DNA from: Andrena cerasifolii | Lineage: Eukaryota > Arthropoda > Insecta > Hymenoptera > Andrenidae | Direction of reading: 5' to 3' | Length of the DNA: 64,000 nt | NCBI RefSeq assembly: GCF_050908995.1 | Contig: NC_135124.1 | Span: 2,728,001 to 2,792,000 of the forward strand | Shown: one piece after another, positions 42,546 to 54,200 of the stretch | Layout of the letters: each line of letters opens with the position of its first letter | Position numbering within the stretch: position 1 is the first letter of the stretch | Made by a program: the position numbers and the translations under genes | The notes under the pieces: generated by a model | Database searches by the model: none | The model's input: the letters and a program-made list of their open reading frames with translations, nothing else | What the model was told of the DNA's origin: nothing

Positions 42546-44357
42546 CCATGGTTGGCTTTTTTTCATCGCTAACCTTCTACAGTATTTCATGAACATGGTG
42601 AGGGCACTGCCAAGCCACAGGTTCTCGTCTTGAACACTTCTAATTCATGTTGAAACACCACTGTGGCGCCATCTACCTATGATTGTCATAATTATATAAA
42701 TCTGCGCCATCTACTCTGTTCGGATGATGTTTAATATGAGACACGTTCGCGCAGTCCTGTCACAAAACTTAATTTACATTGCTTCGGTTATGTTTATTTT
42801 CCCCTTGTTAACATAAAATAACGGATAGTATATTCTGAAATAAATGCGTATGTCTTTCCTCTACACATTTCCACTAATATTAATCTGCTCTGTCCGCGAT
42901 GTTGTAGTGTAAATGATACGAAGAATAAATGTCAAATGACTGTTACAGCAATGAACTTCAAGAAAAATCATAATAATTTTGACACTATAAACGATAAACT
43001 TGTAATGTCCAAAGTAAATAAATCAACGGATTTATAATGGAAGACACCAATAAATAAAGCGGGATGGTGGGGTAATAAGGAAAAGAATGGAAACGAATGT
43101 TATGTATTTCGTAGAGATGCCAAGGCTTAGGAAACCAGAATACTGAGATGAATAAAGTCTTGCGGTATTTTATTCGTAGCAGTCTTCATGGATTAAAATC
43201 TAAGGCTGTGCTTCCGAAAACCGGTCAAACCCGATTGGGCTGAAATTTTGAAAATAGCTTCATTTTGCATAAAAATAACGTTTGCGAGAAGGATTTTTGG
43301 CGACTCGAATTTTTTTTTCCCATTGGAATGTCGTTCTCTACCTTACCGACAGAGCGGAGAATCGGATGCAACAGTTATTCAATGCATTCTCCTTATCTCC
43401 TAAAATCTATAAAACACAGATCAACTTAGAAAAAGATATCAGCTTGATTCTGATCGGTCGTTCAGAGGGATGTTTTATTATTGCTGGAGCGAAGCCCCGT
43501 GCGTAAGGCGTCTACCTAGAAGAGAGATCAGCTGCGGTCGCTGGGTCCGTGACTCGTGCGCCTATTCCAGAGATAGCAACAATGTTGCGAGAAACATTTT
43601 TAGCCATTTAAGTTAGGATGCAAAATTCAGTTAAAACTGCGCATTCAGAGCATTCGGAACGTATCTCGTTTGGGTAGGGGCGGAAATAAGGATGACACCA
43701 TAATTGATCACATGTGTGAATATTTATGGCGGTACGAAGTGAAGAAGTCAGGCAAAGATCCATTCGAAAGAGTATTGAATGACATTAAATATGTATATAC
43801 AGGAGAATAATAAAGAGAATGCATTGAATAACTGTTGTATCCGATTCTCCGCTCTGTCGGTAAGGTAGGGAAGAACATTGGAATGGTAAAAAAAATATTT
43901 CGAGTCGCCAAAAATCCTTCTCGCAAACGTTATTTTTTTGCAAAATGAAGCTATTTTCGAAATTTCAGCCCAATAGGGTTTGACCGGTTTTCGGAAGTAT
44001 CGCCAAATCTAAGACGCTCATTATTAGTGGAAATGTGTAGAGGAAAGAAATACGCATTTATTTCAAAGTATACTATCCGTTATTTTATGTTAACAACGGG
44101 AAAATAAACATAACCGAAGCAATGTAAATTAAGTTTTGTGACAGGACTGCGCGAACGTGTCTCATATTAAACATCATCCGAACAGAGCAGATGGCGCAGA
44201 TTTATATAATTATGATAATCATAGGTAGATGGCGCCACAGTGGTGTTTCAACATGAATTAGAAGTGTTCTAGACGGGAACCTGTGGCTTGGCAGTGCCCT
44301 CACCATGTTCATGAAATTCTGTAGAATGTTAGGGATTAAAAAAAGCCAACCGTGGTA
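42545..44357. mobile_element. 1.8-kb composite foldback element
   Basis: The outer arms 42545-42880 and 44015-44357 mirror each other (GGTTGGCTTTTTT, GGTGAGGGCACTGCCAAGCC, ACTGTGGCGCCATCTACC, GAGACACGTTCGCGCAGTCC). A second inner pair, 43195-43410 and 43820-44010, also mirrors (CGTTTGCGAGAAGGATTTTT, CCGACAGAGCGGAGAATCGG). The left segment 42885-43190 has no counterpart, so the symmetry has been broken by deletion or insertion. Two open frames starting MREGFLATR on opposite strands are just the two arms. The tips are family R sequence. Confidence 0.88.
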
Positions 44358-44359
44358 AG

Positions 44360-45080
44360 CTATCTCACAATCGAATCTTGATCGGCCACAATCGCTTCAG
44401 CTAAGTGTACCTATAGATTGCAGCGCAATCGCTGCGCGCATTCATATCGTTTCGTTTCATTACTGCAGTTCATAACGTGAGGATATAAGATGTGCTCTCG
44501 CACCTATGCCCTTCCCAAGATCCTCCATATTGGATTCTCAACCAATATGATAATTGCATTAAAAAACGCTAACGTAACAGTACTGTTGCAAGTGTCGTCC
44601 GTGGACCTAAGAATTAAATTGACGGAGCACAAAGTCTCAACTTAGACGAGAGAGAGAAGCCAGTCGATCGGGAGGAGAGAAGTCGAGGTGGATGGCTTGT
44701 AATTGGCAGAGTAGTGTGCATGCGCCGCGCTTTATTTGAAATGAAACACTGAATGCTTATATGTATAGGGTGTGTAGAACACTATACAGCGTGTTTATAA
44801 ATATGTGGAACAATTTTGCAAGATGGGTTCTGCTCATCAAAATAATAAGACAAGTTGGTATACGAAAATGTCAAATAATGCATAGTTTTGCAGTTATAAG
44901 CATTTTCATATTCCACAAAATACGGGTCTGAATGGCCTATTTAAAACAGGAATCAGCTGTTCGCCTGTTCACACATCGACAATATTGGCTTTGAGGTTGA
45001 ATGACCGGGAATTGTAATTTTCAGAACATTTTGTAGCATACAGAAAAGGAAGCTTCGAGAAACGCCCAGTGGGGTATCAG
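44360..45080. other. Intronic stretch, no gene recognised
   Basis: Unassigned. Contains family R sequence up to about 44400 and a CATGCGCCGCGC patch at 44719. Confidence 0.35.
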
Positions 45081-45084
45081 TGCA

Positions 45085-45642
45085 ACAATATTAATATTAT
45101 TATCATTATCGATGATGTATTAAATTTACTACGTCTATAAGTGTGAGTGCTTTTATATATTTAAAAAATATGCCGAAGAAGTAGGGTAATATTGTTGCAC
45201 TGATATTATTTGTAATTTGCGGTTTTATTATATTTATATTATATCTGCACTTGTATTATGTTTGTACTTTGTGTGCAGTATTATTGTAATAATATATATT
45301 ATTAACATCGTTACAGCGCAAAATAATTTTAGGTGCAGCCATTACATTACTACGGTAAGAAAAAGAAAAAGAAAAAAAAACAAGCGCGCACCAGGAATCG
45401 AACCGAAGACCTCCAGCACCGTAGCCAAACATCTTAATATCGCAGCTACGACCGTTGCTTCCTAAGAATGTTTGCACAACTGAAATACTACTGTCGCGCA
45501 AAACTTTGAACTCAAATTTCTCGAAAACGAAGGCCCACTGTACAAAAACCCTTTACGGTTTTGTAACACTAGGTGTGCACTACAATGTCCACCCAGTCTC
45601 ATTCCAGAACCGATTGCATAACCTGTGCGGTCTCCTTGTACG
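45085..45642. mobile_element. Family X element, copy 2 (rearranged)
   Basis: 45190-45642 is nearly identical to 33342-33786, including the right TIR. The left TIR is missing. In its place 45085-45180 is the reverse complement of the block at 33250-33350 of copy 1, flanked by the same ATTGTTGCACTGATATTATT. The element has lost one end and suffered a ~100-bp inversion. Confidence 0.88.
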
Positions 45643-45804
45643 TGTCGCAGAATCGTGTGGCCAGGCCGATTGTTGCAAATTTCATCGCAGGTTCACTGAA
45701 ATATGTGACTACGCGCGGCAGTGGCTATGATCATCACTGCTCGACCCGTTTACTAGCTTCAGCCGCGTAACATCGGCGCTCGCGGATTGCCTGCTTATGG
45801 GCAG

Positions 45805-45937
45805 AATATACGGAATCTTTAATCGCTTATAACTAACAAACGAAGCCTCAACTGCAAGTCGTTCTTGATTTTCGTCTTATTTCAATGTCTGGAGTCACCC
45901 CTTAAGTTTTCGCCCAGCAGTAGTCAAACACCCTGTA
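45805..45937 (-). repeat. M1 terminal fragment
   Basis: Shares CGCTTATAACTAACAA, TTTTCGTCTTAT, GTCACCC(C/T)TTAA and the terminal CACCCTGTAT with 1035-1165. Confidence 0.75.
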
Positions 45938-46193
45938 TTGATGCTGCCAGAGACTCAGCTTGGATTTCCCAAACAAAATGGGAAACCTGGATACAAGCAA
46001 CATCCTTTCATATCATATCGCTAGACCCTCGAGCAATTTTGTTCACCCTCAATCTGTACCCAGTTCTTCGGATACAAGTGGCCAACAGTAATTTCCAGAA
46101 CACCGTTTAGAGCAAAGCGAGAGTTATTGTATCCTACAGAGACGTTTCCAAGTCGCTGGATACATGTATCCGGCTCGATCTATTCGTACCTTA

Positions 46194-46345
46194 AAGGCTC
46201 CCCCAAACCAACGTGAATATCCGCTCCGCGCCGGGGATCAGATAAGATAGCAGTTTTTTATATGTGGTGGCTTATGGGCAGTGTTATCTGATCCGTGGCG
46301 GATCCATTCCGCGCGGCGAAAGTCGCGTTGGTTTGGGGGAGTCCT
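46194..46345. mobile_element. Family P MITE, copy B (inverted)
   Basis: AAGGCTCCCCCAAACCAACG to CGTTGGTTTGGGGGAGTCCT. The core TTTTATATGTGGTGGCTTAT is the reverse complement of the one in copy A. Confidence 0.9.
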
Positions 46346-46480
46346 AAAGATACTAGTTGCCAGCCGTAAGTTGCCGAATACAAGTCGCCGCACACAAGTT
46401 ATTGGATAAAAGTTGGTGTCCCTCACAGGGCTGTTGGTGACTTGTCGGAGACATGTTTCCGGTGATTGTTACTCGGTTTA

Positions 46481-46548
46481 AGGCTCCCCCAAACCAACGC
46501 GAATTTCGCGGCGCGGGGCGGATATTCACGTTGGTTTGGGGGAGCCTT
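46481..46548. mobile_element. Family P MITE, copy C (minimal, 68 bp)
   Basis: AGGCTCCCCCAAACCAACGC and CACGTTGGTTTGGGGGAGCCT almost touch, forming a nearly complete hairpin. TTA flanks both ends (46478-46480 and 46549-46551), suggesting a 3-bp TTA target as used by PIF/Harbinger. Confidence 0.85.
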
Positions 46549-47038
46549 TATACGAGGTTTTAGAGACTCCTCGCATCCGTGCAGTCATGCGCAATAAAGG
46601 TAGGCCCTCAACAATTCCTTTAGCAGACATTTGTTTTAACGGTCACCGAAGGTGAAGGCGAAGACGCGCGGCGGGAGAAAGGTAAAAACTTATCACTGGT
46701 ATTAATATAAATGATATACATAATTCTTTCCGTCTCAGTCTCCTCTTTATAGCTGGCTTTCGAACCGATCGCGTCGAGGTTTCATTAAAATCAAAATTTT
46801 CGGGTTGGGAACGTTTCCTTGTTAGTCTGATAAAATTAAGCAGAAAACTGTACAGATTTTTTCTTTCTTTTATATACCTTGTATGAATTATTCGATAATG
46901 AATTATAACGCATCTAATATAATATAAATAACATGAAATCATGTTAAGGTGGACAAAGTATAGTGTCATACTTGTAGAAGTTCACTGACACAATTTTAAA
47001 AATAAAAAATGGTAAAAATGTTTAATTAGCTACTCTAC

Positions 47039-47298
47039 CTTAATATCCGAAATCCGCTGTCATCAGCTATGTAATCTTTAAGACGAAAATATCCAAGAGG
47101 GTCTAGCCAGCCCTCTGTTCCAATAACTGTGCCATCGACTAACCTTTTCTCCTTTCTGTATTGGCCATTTAACGTTTGAAAACGGAAATATCTTTCAGGA
47201 CCCTCATCCGTCTGCACATGATATTGTGCATTGTGATCAAAATTCCAACCATTTTTTTCACCGTCAGTCTCTCTCGTAGTTAAGCATAAGACCGAAAT
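47039..47298 (-). CDS. Cuticular protein gene, first visible exon (R&R domain 1)
   Basis: The acceptor TTTTTATTTCAG and donor TTAAG|GTAGAG bound 260 nt: 86 codons plus AG, phase 0 at the start. ISVLCLTTRETDG looks like the end of a signal peptide. The domain ERYFRFQTLNGQYRKEKR, then VIGTEGWLDPLGYFRLKDY and IADDSGFRILR matches the Rebers-Riddiford chitin-binding consensus (G-x(7-8)-D-P-x-G-x-x-x-x-x-Y-x-A-D-x-x-G-[FY]). Insect cuticle genes usually have a short first exon coding only the first residues of the signal peptide; that exon must lie upstream (higher coordinates) and was not identified. A TAG two bases past the donor would otherwise end the frame right after the domain. Confidence 0.85.
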
Positions 47299-47382
47299 CT
47301 GAAATAAAAATCATGCAGCAGCCCATTACAAATTTTAAGCAGTTCTTCCTTTTTGCATTTCAATACATATGCATAAAAGTAC

Positions 47383-48533
47383 TTTTCAGATATATTGGCC
47401 GGTGAGTTCGGTTTCGCGAGCAACGCGCGAGGAGAAATTAGCCACCACCACCTGACGATCGTGGATTGGCATTTGAAGTTGCTGGGCTCCCGAACGGTAT
47501 GGTGGGGTAACGGGAACGCTGCTCGACTCCGCCGGAACGAAGCCGTGTGGCTGTTGTTTATTCTTAGCGTAGTAGTTGTGCGCGTTACGAAGCTATGCTT
47601 AAACCAATACGAGATGAATCTATCGAGAAAGAATCAATGTTCTGACCAATAAAGTTCCTGAATTTTTTCGGAGCTAACGCACGCCTATTTCTACGCTAAG
47701 AACTCGGTTTGGCCTACACGTCAGGAGCTTGGCGCTATCCCCACCACTTCTGACTCGCTCTTGTTTTGCGAAGGCGAGAGCGAGATGGAACGAGAGCAAG
47801 AAAGAAAAGAGAAAGTGGTGGGGATGCTTCACTGCGAGTTACGTATAGTGCCTATCCGAGATATAGTGACTTAGGCGTGAAGTCCCTGAGCGGGGACTTA
47901 CCCGACACCCTGCTGGGTACTGGCCGCTAAACGTGCCCCCCTACTACCTCTTGCAGGACTGGATTTAGAGAAGACCAGGACAAAACCGGGGCCCTAACAG
48001 AAACTAAAACAGAAATTGAAGATACGGTTTATAATTATTAAAAAACATAAATTAAGCTTTGCTACTGGCTATTAAAAATTGTCTCATATTAAATACAAAT
48101 ATATTTTAGTAAGGTATATGTACTGCATTAGAACAGTAGTGGAGAATTTATGAACCAATATAATAATTAATCAAAGCTTAATTGATGTCTTTTAATAATG
48201 ATAAACCGTATCTTCAATTTCTGTTTTATTTTCTGTTAGGGCCCCGGTTTTGTCCTGGTCTTCTCTAAATACAGTCCTGCAAGAGGTAGTAGAGGGGTAC
48301 GTTCAGCGGCCAGTACCCAGCAGGGTGTCGGGTAAGACTCCGCTGAGGGACTTCACACCTAAGTCACTATATCTCGGATAGGCACTATACCTCATGGGCA
48401 CCGAATCCCCACCGCGCGACGAGCAGGCCTAGCCCGAGAGAGTGAGAACGTAGAGAAAAGGAGCACCGAGGCAGGCAAGCGGTGTGGTGGGAGAATACCC
48501 CTCACGAAACTCACCGGCCAATATATCTGAAAA
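47383..48533. mobile_element. 1.15-kb TIR element
   Basis: TTTTCAGATATATTGGCCGG and TCACCGGCCAATATATCTGAAAA are inverted ends. The interior carries a family G-like block (GAAGGCGAGAGCGAGATGG, 47770-47800) and a nested palindrome at 47844-48390. Confidence 0.8.
47844..48390. mobile_element. Nested foldback, about 230-base arms
   Basis: TATAGTGCCTATCCGAGATAT...CCGACACCCTGCTGGGTACTGG is mirrored by CCAGTACCCAGCAGGGTGTCGG...ATATCTCGGATAGGCACTATA. Central blocks CAGAAATTGAAGATACGGTTT / AAACCGTATCTTCAATTTCTG also mirror. Confidence 0.9.
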
Positions 48534-48810
48534 CGACTTCAGCAAATCACTCCTTGACAGTAAATATCCCAAATTCTGTCCACTGTGATCGCATCCTTTC
48601 CTTATTTCTCATCCCCGAACTTCTTACTCTATGTCTCATCCCTTACTAACCGTTAGACTCAAGACAATCCCCACTATCCAACTTGCTGAACCTATATCTT
48701 ACACGCAATCCTCCCTTGAAGTATCATTATAGTCTGAACTGTAAGGGAGTCATAACATAACGCCCAATGCGGGAATGTTAAATACAATACGGGGTAAGTA
48801 TCGCTCGACG

Positions 48811-49051
48811 CAGAGGCGGATTAAGGTCGGTTGAGGCCCCGGGCGCAAAAGAAAATATTGGGCCCCTTACAAAAAAGGGAAAGACAGGAAAAATAAAATC
48901 ACGACAATTTACAATTTTACGATCCGCTTACAGAATGAAATCAAATTTGGTGTCATTAAAAAAAAAATTGGAAAGTTGGTTTTTGTGGGGCCCCTCCGAA
49001 GTCGGGGCCCCGGGCGCGCGCCCGTTGCGCCCGCCGTTGGATCCGCCTCTG
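48811..49051. mobile_element. hAT-type MITE, 241 bp
   Basis: The ends CAGAGGCGGATTAAGG and GGATCCGCCTCTG are flanked by GCTCGACG / ACTCGACG, an 8-bp duplication with one mismatch. Subterminal GGCCCCGGGCGC is mirrored by GGGGCCCCGGGCGCGCGCCC. The open frames across it are not protein-like. Confidence 0.87.
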
Positions 49052-49059
49052 ACTCGACG

Positions 49060-50810
49060 TCAATATCGTTTCGACGCACATAGAAGGCCGATGGCGTCAG
49101 GGTCATCGGCGAGGGTTGGAGATGCTGCGTCGAAACGACGAGAGGTATTCGTTTTGAAGACTCCACGTAGTACGCATCGCAGAAAGTCGCGGAATCTCAA
49201 ACGACAGAATAATATTGCGCACGTCCTTTGTATTTGCTTACAAAACAGTCTCCACATAATTGTCTACTGCCGTTGTAAGAATACTACTATACGTACAACT
49301 GTATTTCGTTTTGGTATCCATGTTTGTACTGAGATTTTAGTATATACCATAAGAATAACCAGTCTACGAAATACAACAACAAAATGAACCCTTTGTATAG
49401 GTTACAACTAAAATTAATCGTCGCGATTTTTAAGGACCAATCAATGCATATGTACAGGACGGTGGGCATTTGTAACAAAGAAATTCAAAAACAATTTTAA
49501 TTTTAAATGATTTTGAACATTCCTACTTTTCTTTATTGAATTCAATGCGGCAGAAAGGAAAATGTTTAGAAAGACCTTTCTGCATATGTTGCGAACGAAG
49601 TGTTTTACATTAATACTCTAAAGTAATTGTAATAATTATTTATCATTCATTTTATATAAAGAATATATTACGTTTATTCTTGAAAAATGTGTGCATGGCG
49701 CAGATAGTAATTTATCTCAACTAATAGCAATGCTATAGATTGATAGCTTATTGTACGTGTAACCCTGAGTTTGTGTCCCACTTGATGTTCATCTTTATTA
49801 TTTAAATTCATGTATTTCACACATTTGTGTTGTTAAGAATAACAAGAGACACAAGAAAGAATGGTGAGATCTTCTGTATTGAGGACAGCGGAAGTAAAGG
49901 AAAAGTGACGGTGAAAATACCGTAGCTAACAGGGTCTTGAAATCTGAACAGACAATACCTCAGCGACAGTAACTTTCCGGTGTCATTGACATTTAGACAT
50001 TTATTCTAAGAAATTATGTGCTAAGATAGTTCCTATCTAGTGACTAATATTATTATTACGTTTTTACAATTCGTCAACTCTTTTAAAATATTTATTGTTA
50101 ATTGAATTTGAAATGAGACTGATGCCTGCCTGGGGTAATGTGAACCGTTGTAAATTCTTAAACTTCTGACATACATACATTAATTTGAAACGATATGATA
50201 CCTGATACTGAATTAGCTTATTCTAATTTCACTTCAAAGTTGCGGTTCTACATATCTTCATAAACAACGTTTATATATTTAAGGAATAGCATTCATATTA
50301 AATGAATTAATTAGTGATTTTGGAAACAATTATGATTTTTTTTAAATTAAAAAAAAATTCAACAAATTAATTATAAAATCCTATTAAAACTTTATGTATT
50401 AATTATATTTTATCTTCAGCATACTACAAAAAATTCTTCAGTATAATGCAATATATGAAGTTATACTGCTCGATACTTTTTTTGTTGCTGGATATATATT
50501 TATGTAGGTATGCATACGTTGATTGAAAAACAAGTGCCGAAGAAAAGGCATATACATTATACAATCTTCTTAAAAATCATGTAAAAAGTAAATAAGAAAG
50601 AGAAATCAATTTCAATACACGAAATTTACATACAACTATAGAAAACATATCGACGGCTAATTTATTGCGACACAATTTACTCTTTGTTTTAGTGTTAAAA
50701 AAATATGTAGGTAAATGACTGTTATAAAAAGTGTAGGTATATAAAGATTTCCTCTACCTATAAAAAAAAGTGAGTGAAAGAACGAGGACAAGATGGAGAG
50801 AAGATGGGGC
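49060..50810. other. Long AT-rich stretch, nothing recognised
   Basis: Upstream (5') region of the cuticular protein gene as far as visible. No splice-bounded signal-peptide exon could be defended here. A C-run lies at 50817-50830. Confidence 0.4.
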
Positions 50811-50920
50811 CTACCTCCCCCCCCCCCCCCAGACAAAAATCCTAGTTACGCCAATGGCTTCTAAGCTAGCAACATGTATTAGGTGTCCGTTCATTCTAAT
50901 TTATGCAATCGAAAGTACTA

Positions 50921-51185
50921 CAGGGCGATTCTCCCGCTAGAGTCCTGAAAGGCAATGCCACCGACAAGATCGCGCCTCGCTGAGTTTCGGGGCCTTCTAC
51001 GCTCGAGACTGTGGGGACCATACAATGTTGCGCACTAAACAAGTGATGAATGTCAGGTTCTACATTTCTCATCAGATTTTTGCGAAAGTGACATCAAACG
51101 ATTCCTTGTGTTTTCCCGATGAAAATAACCTCAAAAATGACATAATTCGGGCCATAATTAGGGAAATTGTATACATAAATTATTG
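50921..51185 (+). repeat. Partial copy of the 14.05-kb foldback family
   Basis: TA followed by CAGGGCGATTCTCCC; then GATTCCTTGTGTTTTCCCGATG and AATTCGGGCCATAATTAGGG match the left arm at 14052-14300. The right arm is absent. Confidence 0.8.
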
Positions 51186-51446
51186 ATTAGCATAACATAA
51201 AGTTAATTTATTTGTCCTGTTTCGTCACTGACCAGTGAGCGGTCGCCACATCGATAGACGAGACATGGTAATCAAGACAAGCCCGATATTTTACCTACAA
51301 TTGGCAGTGAAAAGATGCCTTGGAGAGCGGAGAAATTTCACCGTGGAAAAAAGGCTTTGGAGAGCGAATCGATATCGCTGTGGAAAAAACGTTGCGGATC
51401 CGCAGTCGCAGCGGAAATGTTTCGCGTTGGTCTGAATAGCCCCATA

Positions 51447-51583
51447 AAGGCTCCCCCAAACCAACACGAATTTCGCGGCGCGGATCAGATAAGGCTGCCC
51501 ATAAGCCACCACGTATAAAAAACTGCTGCCTTAAATGATCCGCGGCGCGGAGCGGATATTCGCGTTGGTTTGGGGGAGCCTTT
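51447..51583. mobile_element. Family P MITE, copy D
   Basis: AAAGGCTCCCCCAAACCAAC to CGTTGGTTTGGGGGAGCCTTT, with the core CATAAGCCACCACGTATAAAA as in copy A. Confidence 0.9.
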
Positions 51584-51584
51584 A

Positions 51585-51675
51585 AGCCGCCACGCATAGT
51601 AAACTGCCGCGGATCCATCGCGGCAAAATATTCGCTGTCACCGTGAATAATCGCGTTGATCTGGGGGAGCCTTGA
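51585..51675. mobile_element. Family P MITE, half copy E
   Basis: It abuts copy D: AGCCGCCACGCATAGTAAACTG, then GTTGATCTGGGGGAGCCTTGA. It looks like a diverged right half, perhaps an older element into which copy D inserted. Confidence 0.65.
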
Positions 51676-52307
51676 CATGAATTTCGTTTATTTTTCGCGT
51701 GACCGGTCAATAAAAAATAATGTTGAGTAGTACAAAACAAAATTCTATCTGTTCTAAGCAATAATGGACTCGTTCATGTTTCAGTATTTATCCTCCGTGA
51801 GAAAAGATTTTTCGATAATTATGCATAAAAGGGGAGGCGCAACTTCAATTTTGTTGAATTTCAGTCATGTTGTAGAGGGGAGGATCCTGCGTAATGTGCA
51901 CTTTGTCCGAAGCATGGGGCTATCGTCGTTCAAGAGATCGTGGTGATAAGAATAAACATAGTTACAATATTTTTTGTATCGATACAATACAACAATATTT
52001 CATACTCATCATCAGTGTAAGTTACAGTGAATCACATCTGTCGATATAGATAAATGCTCGCATTCGTAAAAAATATTTATGTCTCATTTGGAATTACGGC
52101 CTTCACTACTTTTAATTTAGATGCATAACGTGTTGTATTAATTATTAGTCAGTTGCGTAGAGCAATAAGATAAAAAGTTATGCGTCATATACACCGGAAA
52201 CATTGTGTTCATAAAAGAATAAATAATTCTCATGAATTATTGCAATAGACTTGTAAGTATTAAACGACGACACATTTGTAACTGCTTAGACAGTAGGGCG
52301 GAGCGGA

Positions 52308-52532
52308 AAATTTAAATTTGAATTTTCAGTTGGCCTGGGTGCAGGATAGTTGCCTTTTGATTAACCAAACACTACTGTAAACAAATTTTGGAAAAATGTT
52401 CATGTCTGGAGGTTCCTTTTTCTCCTAAAAATGATTATACATATAATCATACTATATAGGCGAAAATTTAAATTTGAATTTTCAGTTGGCCTGGGTGCAG
52501 GATATTTGTCTTTTGATTAACGAAACACAAGA
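52308..52532. repeat. Direct duplication, about 65-bp unit
   Basis: AAAATTTAAATTTGAATTTTC then AGTTGGCCTGGGTGCAGGAT and CTTTTGATTAACC/GAAACAC occur at about 52308-52372 and 52459-52532, about 151 bases apart. Confidence 0.9.
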
Positions 52533-52683
52533 GTCCAGAGGACTAATGAACAAAAAGTGTATTAATTATTTTTGTAATAATAATTGTATTAGTACTTAAG
52601 AATTAAATTGTTTACATAGTTATAAACAAAATACTCCCTATTGAAGTTTAAGTTATGTATTATGTAGATCGTAGATTGAAGGT

Positions 52684-52890
52684 ACAGTATTGTCTCGTTA
52701 GCGGCTCGGTGGTCGGGACCGGCGTTGGGCCCGTATCGTGAACAGGGCCCTAATTTCGAGTGTCGTTTCTCGCTTCTTTCTGACCGAAGGGGGAGAGAGA
52801 TGGAACACTGCGTGCGCGGTGAGCATGCGCGGTGGTCGCAAGCGCTTACCGTGAACACGGAAACCGGTTCGCAAAATCTTGACGCAGGCC
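52684..52890. repeat. Family G repeat, copy 2
   Basis: See 31255-31470. A GCATGCGC/GCGCATGC-like inverted pair and CAAGCGCTTACCGTG / CACGGTATGCGCTTGCG around 52840-52920 give this copy an additional dyad. Confidence 0.85.
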
Positions 52891-53059
52891 CGGCTCACGG
52901 TATGCGCTTGCGACCATCGCGCACGCGCGTCGCGCACGCAAGGGACAGAGTGTCAAGCGTCCGAAAGACGGAGCGAGACAAAACATCAACGCGTCGTCGG
53001 TCTCGTACCGTTCTCGCTCGCTTTCAGTGCCTCTCGCTCGCTCTCGTATTTTTCAATAT

Positions 53060-54200
53060 GTAATCTGTGTTACGGTAGATTTTCTTACATTACGGTAATG
53101 TTTCGTATAATCTTCAATTATTTGCAAAATATATTGTTTTTCTTCCTCATTTTTGGTCAGCAGATTATTATATTCTGATATAAGTTTGACACCATGTTCA
53201 GCGATATCATTTACCACTTATAAATGTGTTGCAATTTGTAAACTTTTTTTATATGACATGTTGTTTTTCCACATTGAAGGGTGCTTTTCTAAAAACTCTG
53301 TAGGTATACTGTAACTATTAAAAAATTTCGTTTGGAAAAAGTAAACAGACCGCAATCCCTTAACCAGGTAATGCTTTTTTCTGTGATAATAGAAGGTTCT
53401 TCCATTAGAAGGATGTTCATAGGGAAAAGCCTGGAATATTCACGTAGCTGCATACAGTAGCTAAACCGCAGCGGTATATGTCAAGTTTAACTGTCCCACT
53501 CCGGTGGTCGTAAGAATCTGGTCTAAATATCATTATTATACATATAAGAAAAACACAATAGTTTTTTAAGGAAATATTAAGTATTCCTTTGTGATAAAGC
53601 TGTATTAAATTAATTGAAAACTTGACGTAAAATCGCTAAAAACTCTAAAAAAAAATTAAAATGCGGCACGGGGTCCCATTCAATCAGTTTGAAATTTATC
53701 AGGACTTATTTTTCCGTCTAGTGTTACAATTTTGGGGGTGCAACGAAAAAAAATTAAAAGCCGTAAAATAAGACTTCACGTGCGTGGCTGCGCACAATGG
53801 CTCAGATGCTATGTTGTACGCTAATTTTAATGGTAAAATTCAAAGATTTTGAGAATGCTGTTTGAAGTCACACACAAATGATACTATTATGCACCTAAGA
53901 AAGTGCACTTTTATTAAAAAAAAACTTTCACTAATCTCTCTATTATCGCGGAAGGCGATGATGTGCGCAATTGACGTGAAATCACTAAAATTTGAAAACT
54001 TTAACACAAATGCGACACGGGTTCCCGTTGTCCAATTGCTCTGTAACTTTGTAGAAACCATTTTCCTACTAAGTCTCATATTTTTAAGGGGTGAGATAAA
54101 AAATCGAAAGTAGGAAAATCGGGACCACCCTAGTGTGCAGTCGGGCGCGGTGAAACATGCCCAGTAATGAATACTTCGCTAATAGAAGTTAAAATTTGTA
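53060..54200. other. No gene recognised
   Basis: AT-rich. Two ~50-base phrases resemble each other (GACGTAAAATCGCTAAAAACT near 53624 and GACGTGAAATCACTAAAATTTG near 53975; GCGGCACGGGGTCCCATT near 53663 and GCGACACGGGTTCCCGTTG near 54012), suggesting a decayed direct repeat. Confidence 0.45.

Noticed and set aside
43282..43926. Two 'MREGFLATR' proteins on opposite strands as paralogous genes
   Set aside because: They are the two arms of one palindrome; similarity is due to DNA symmetry.
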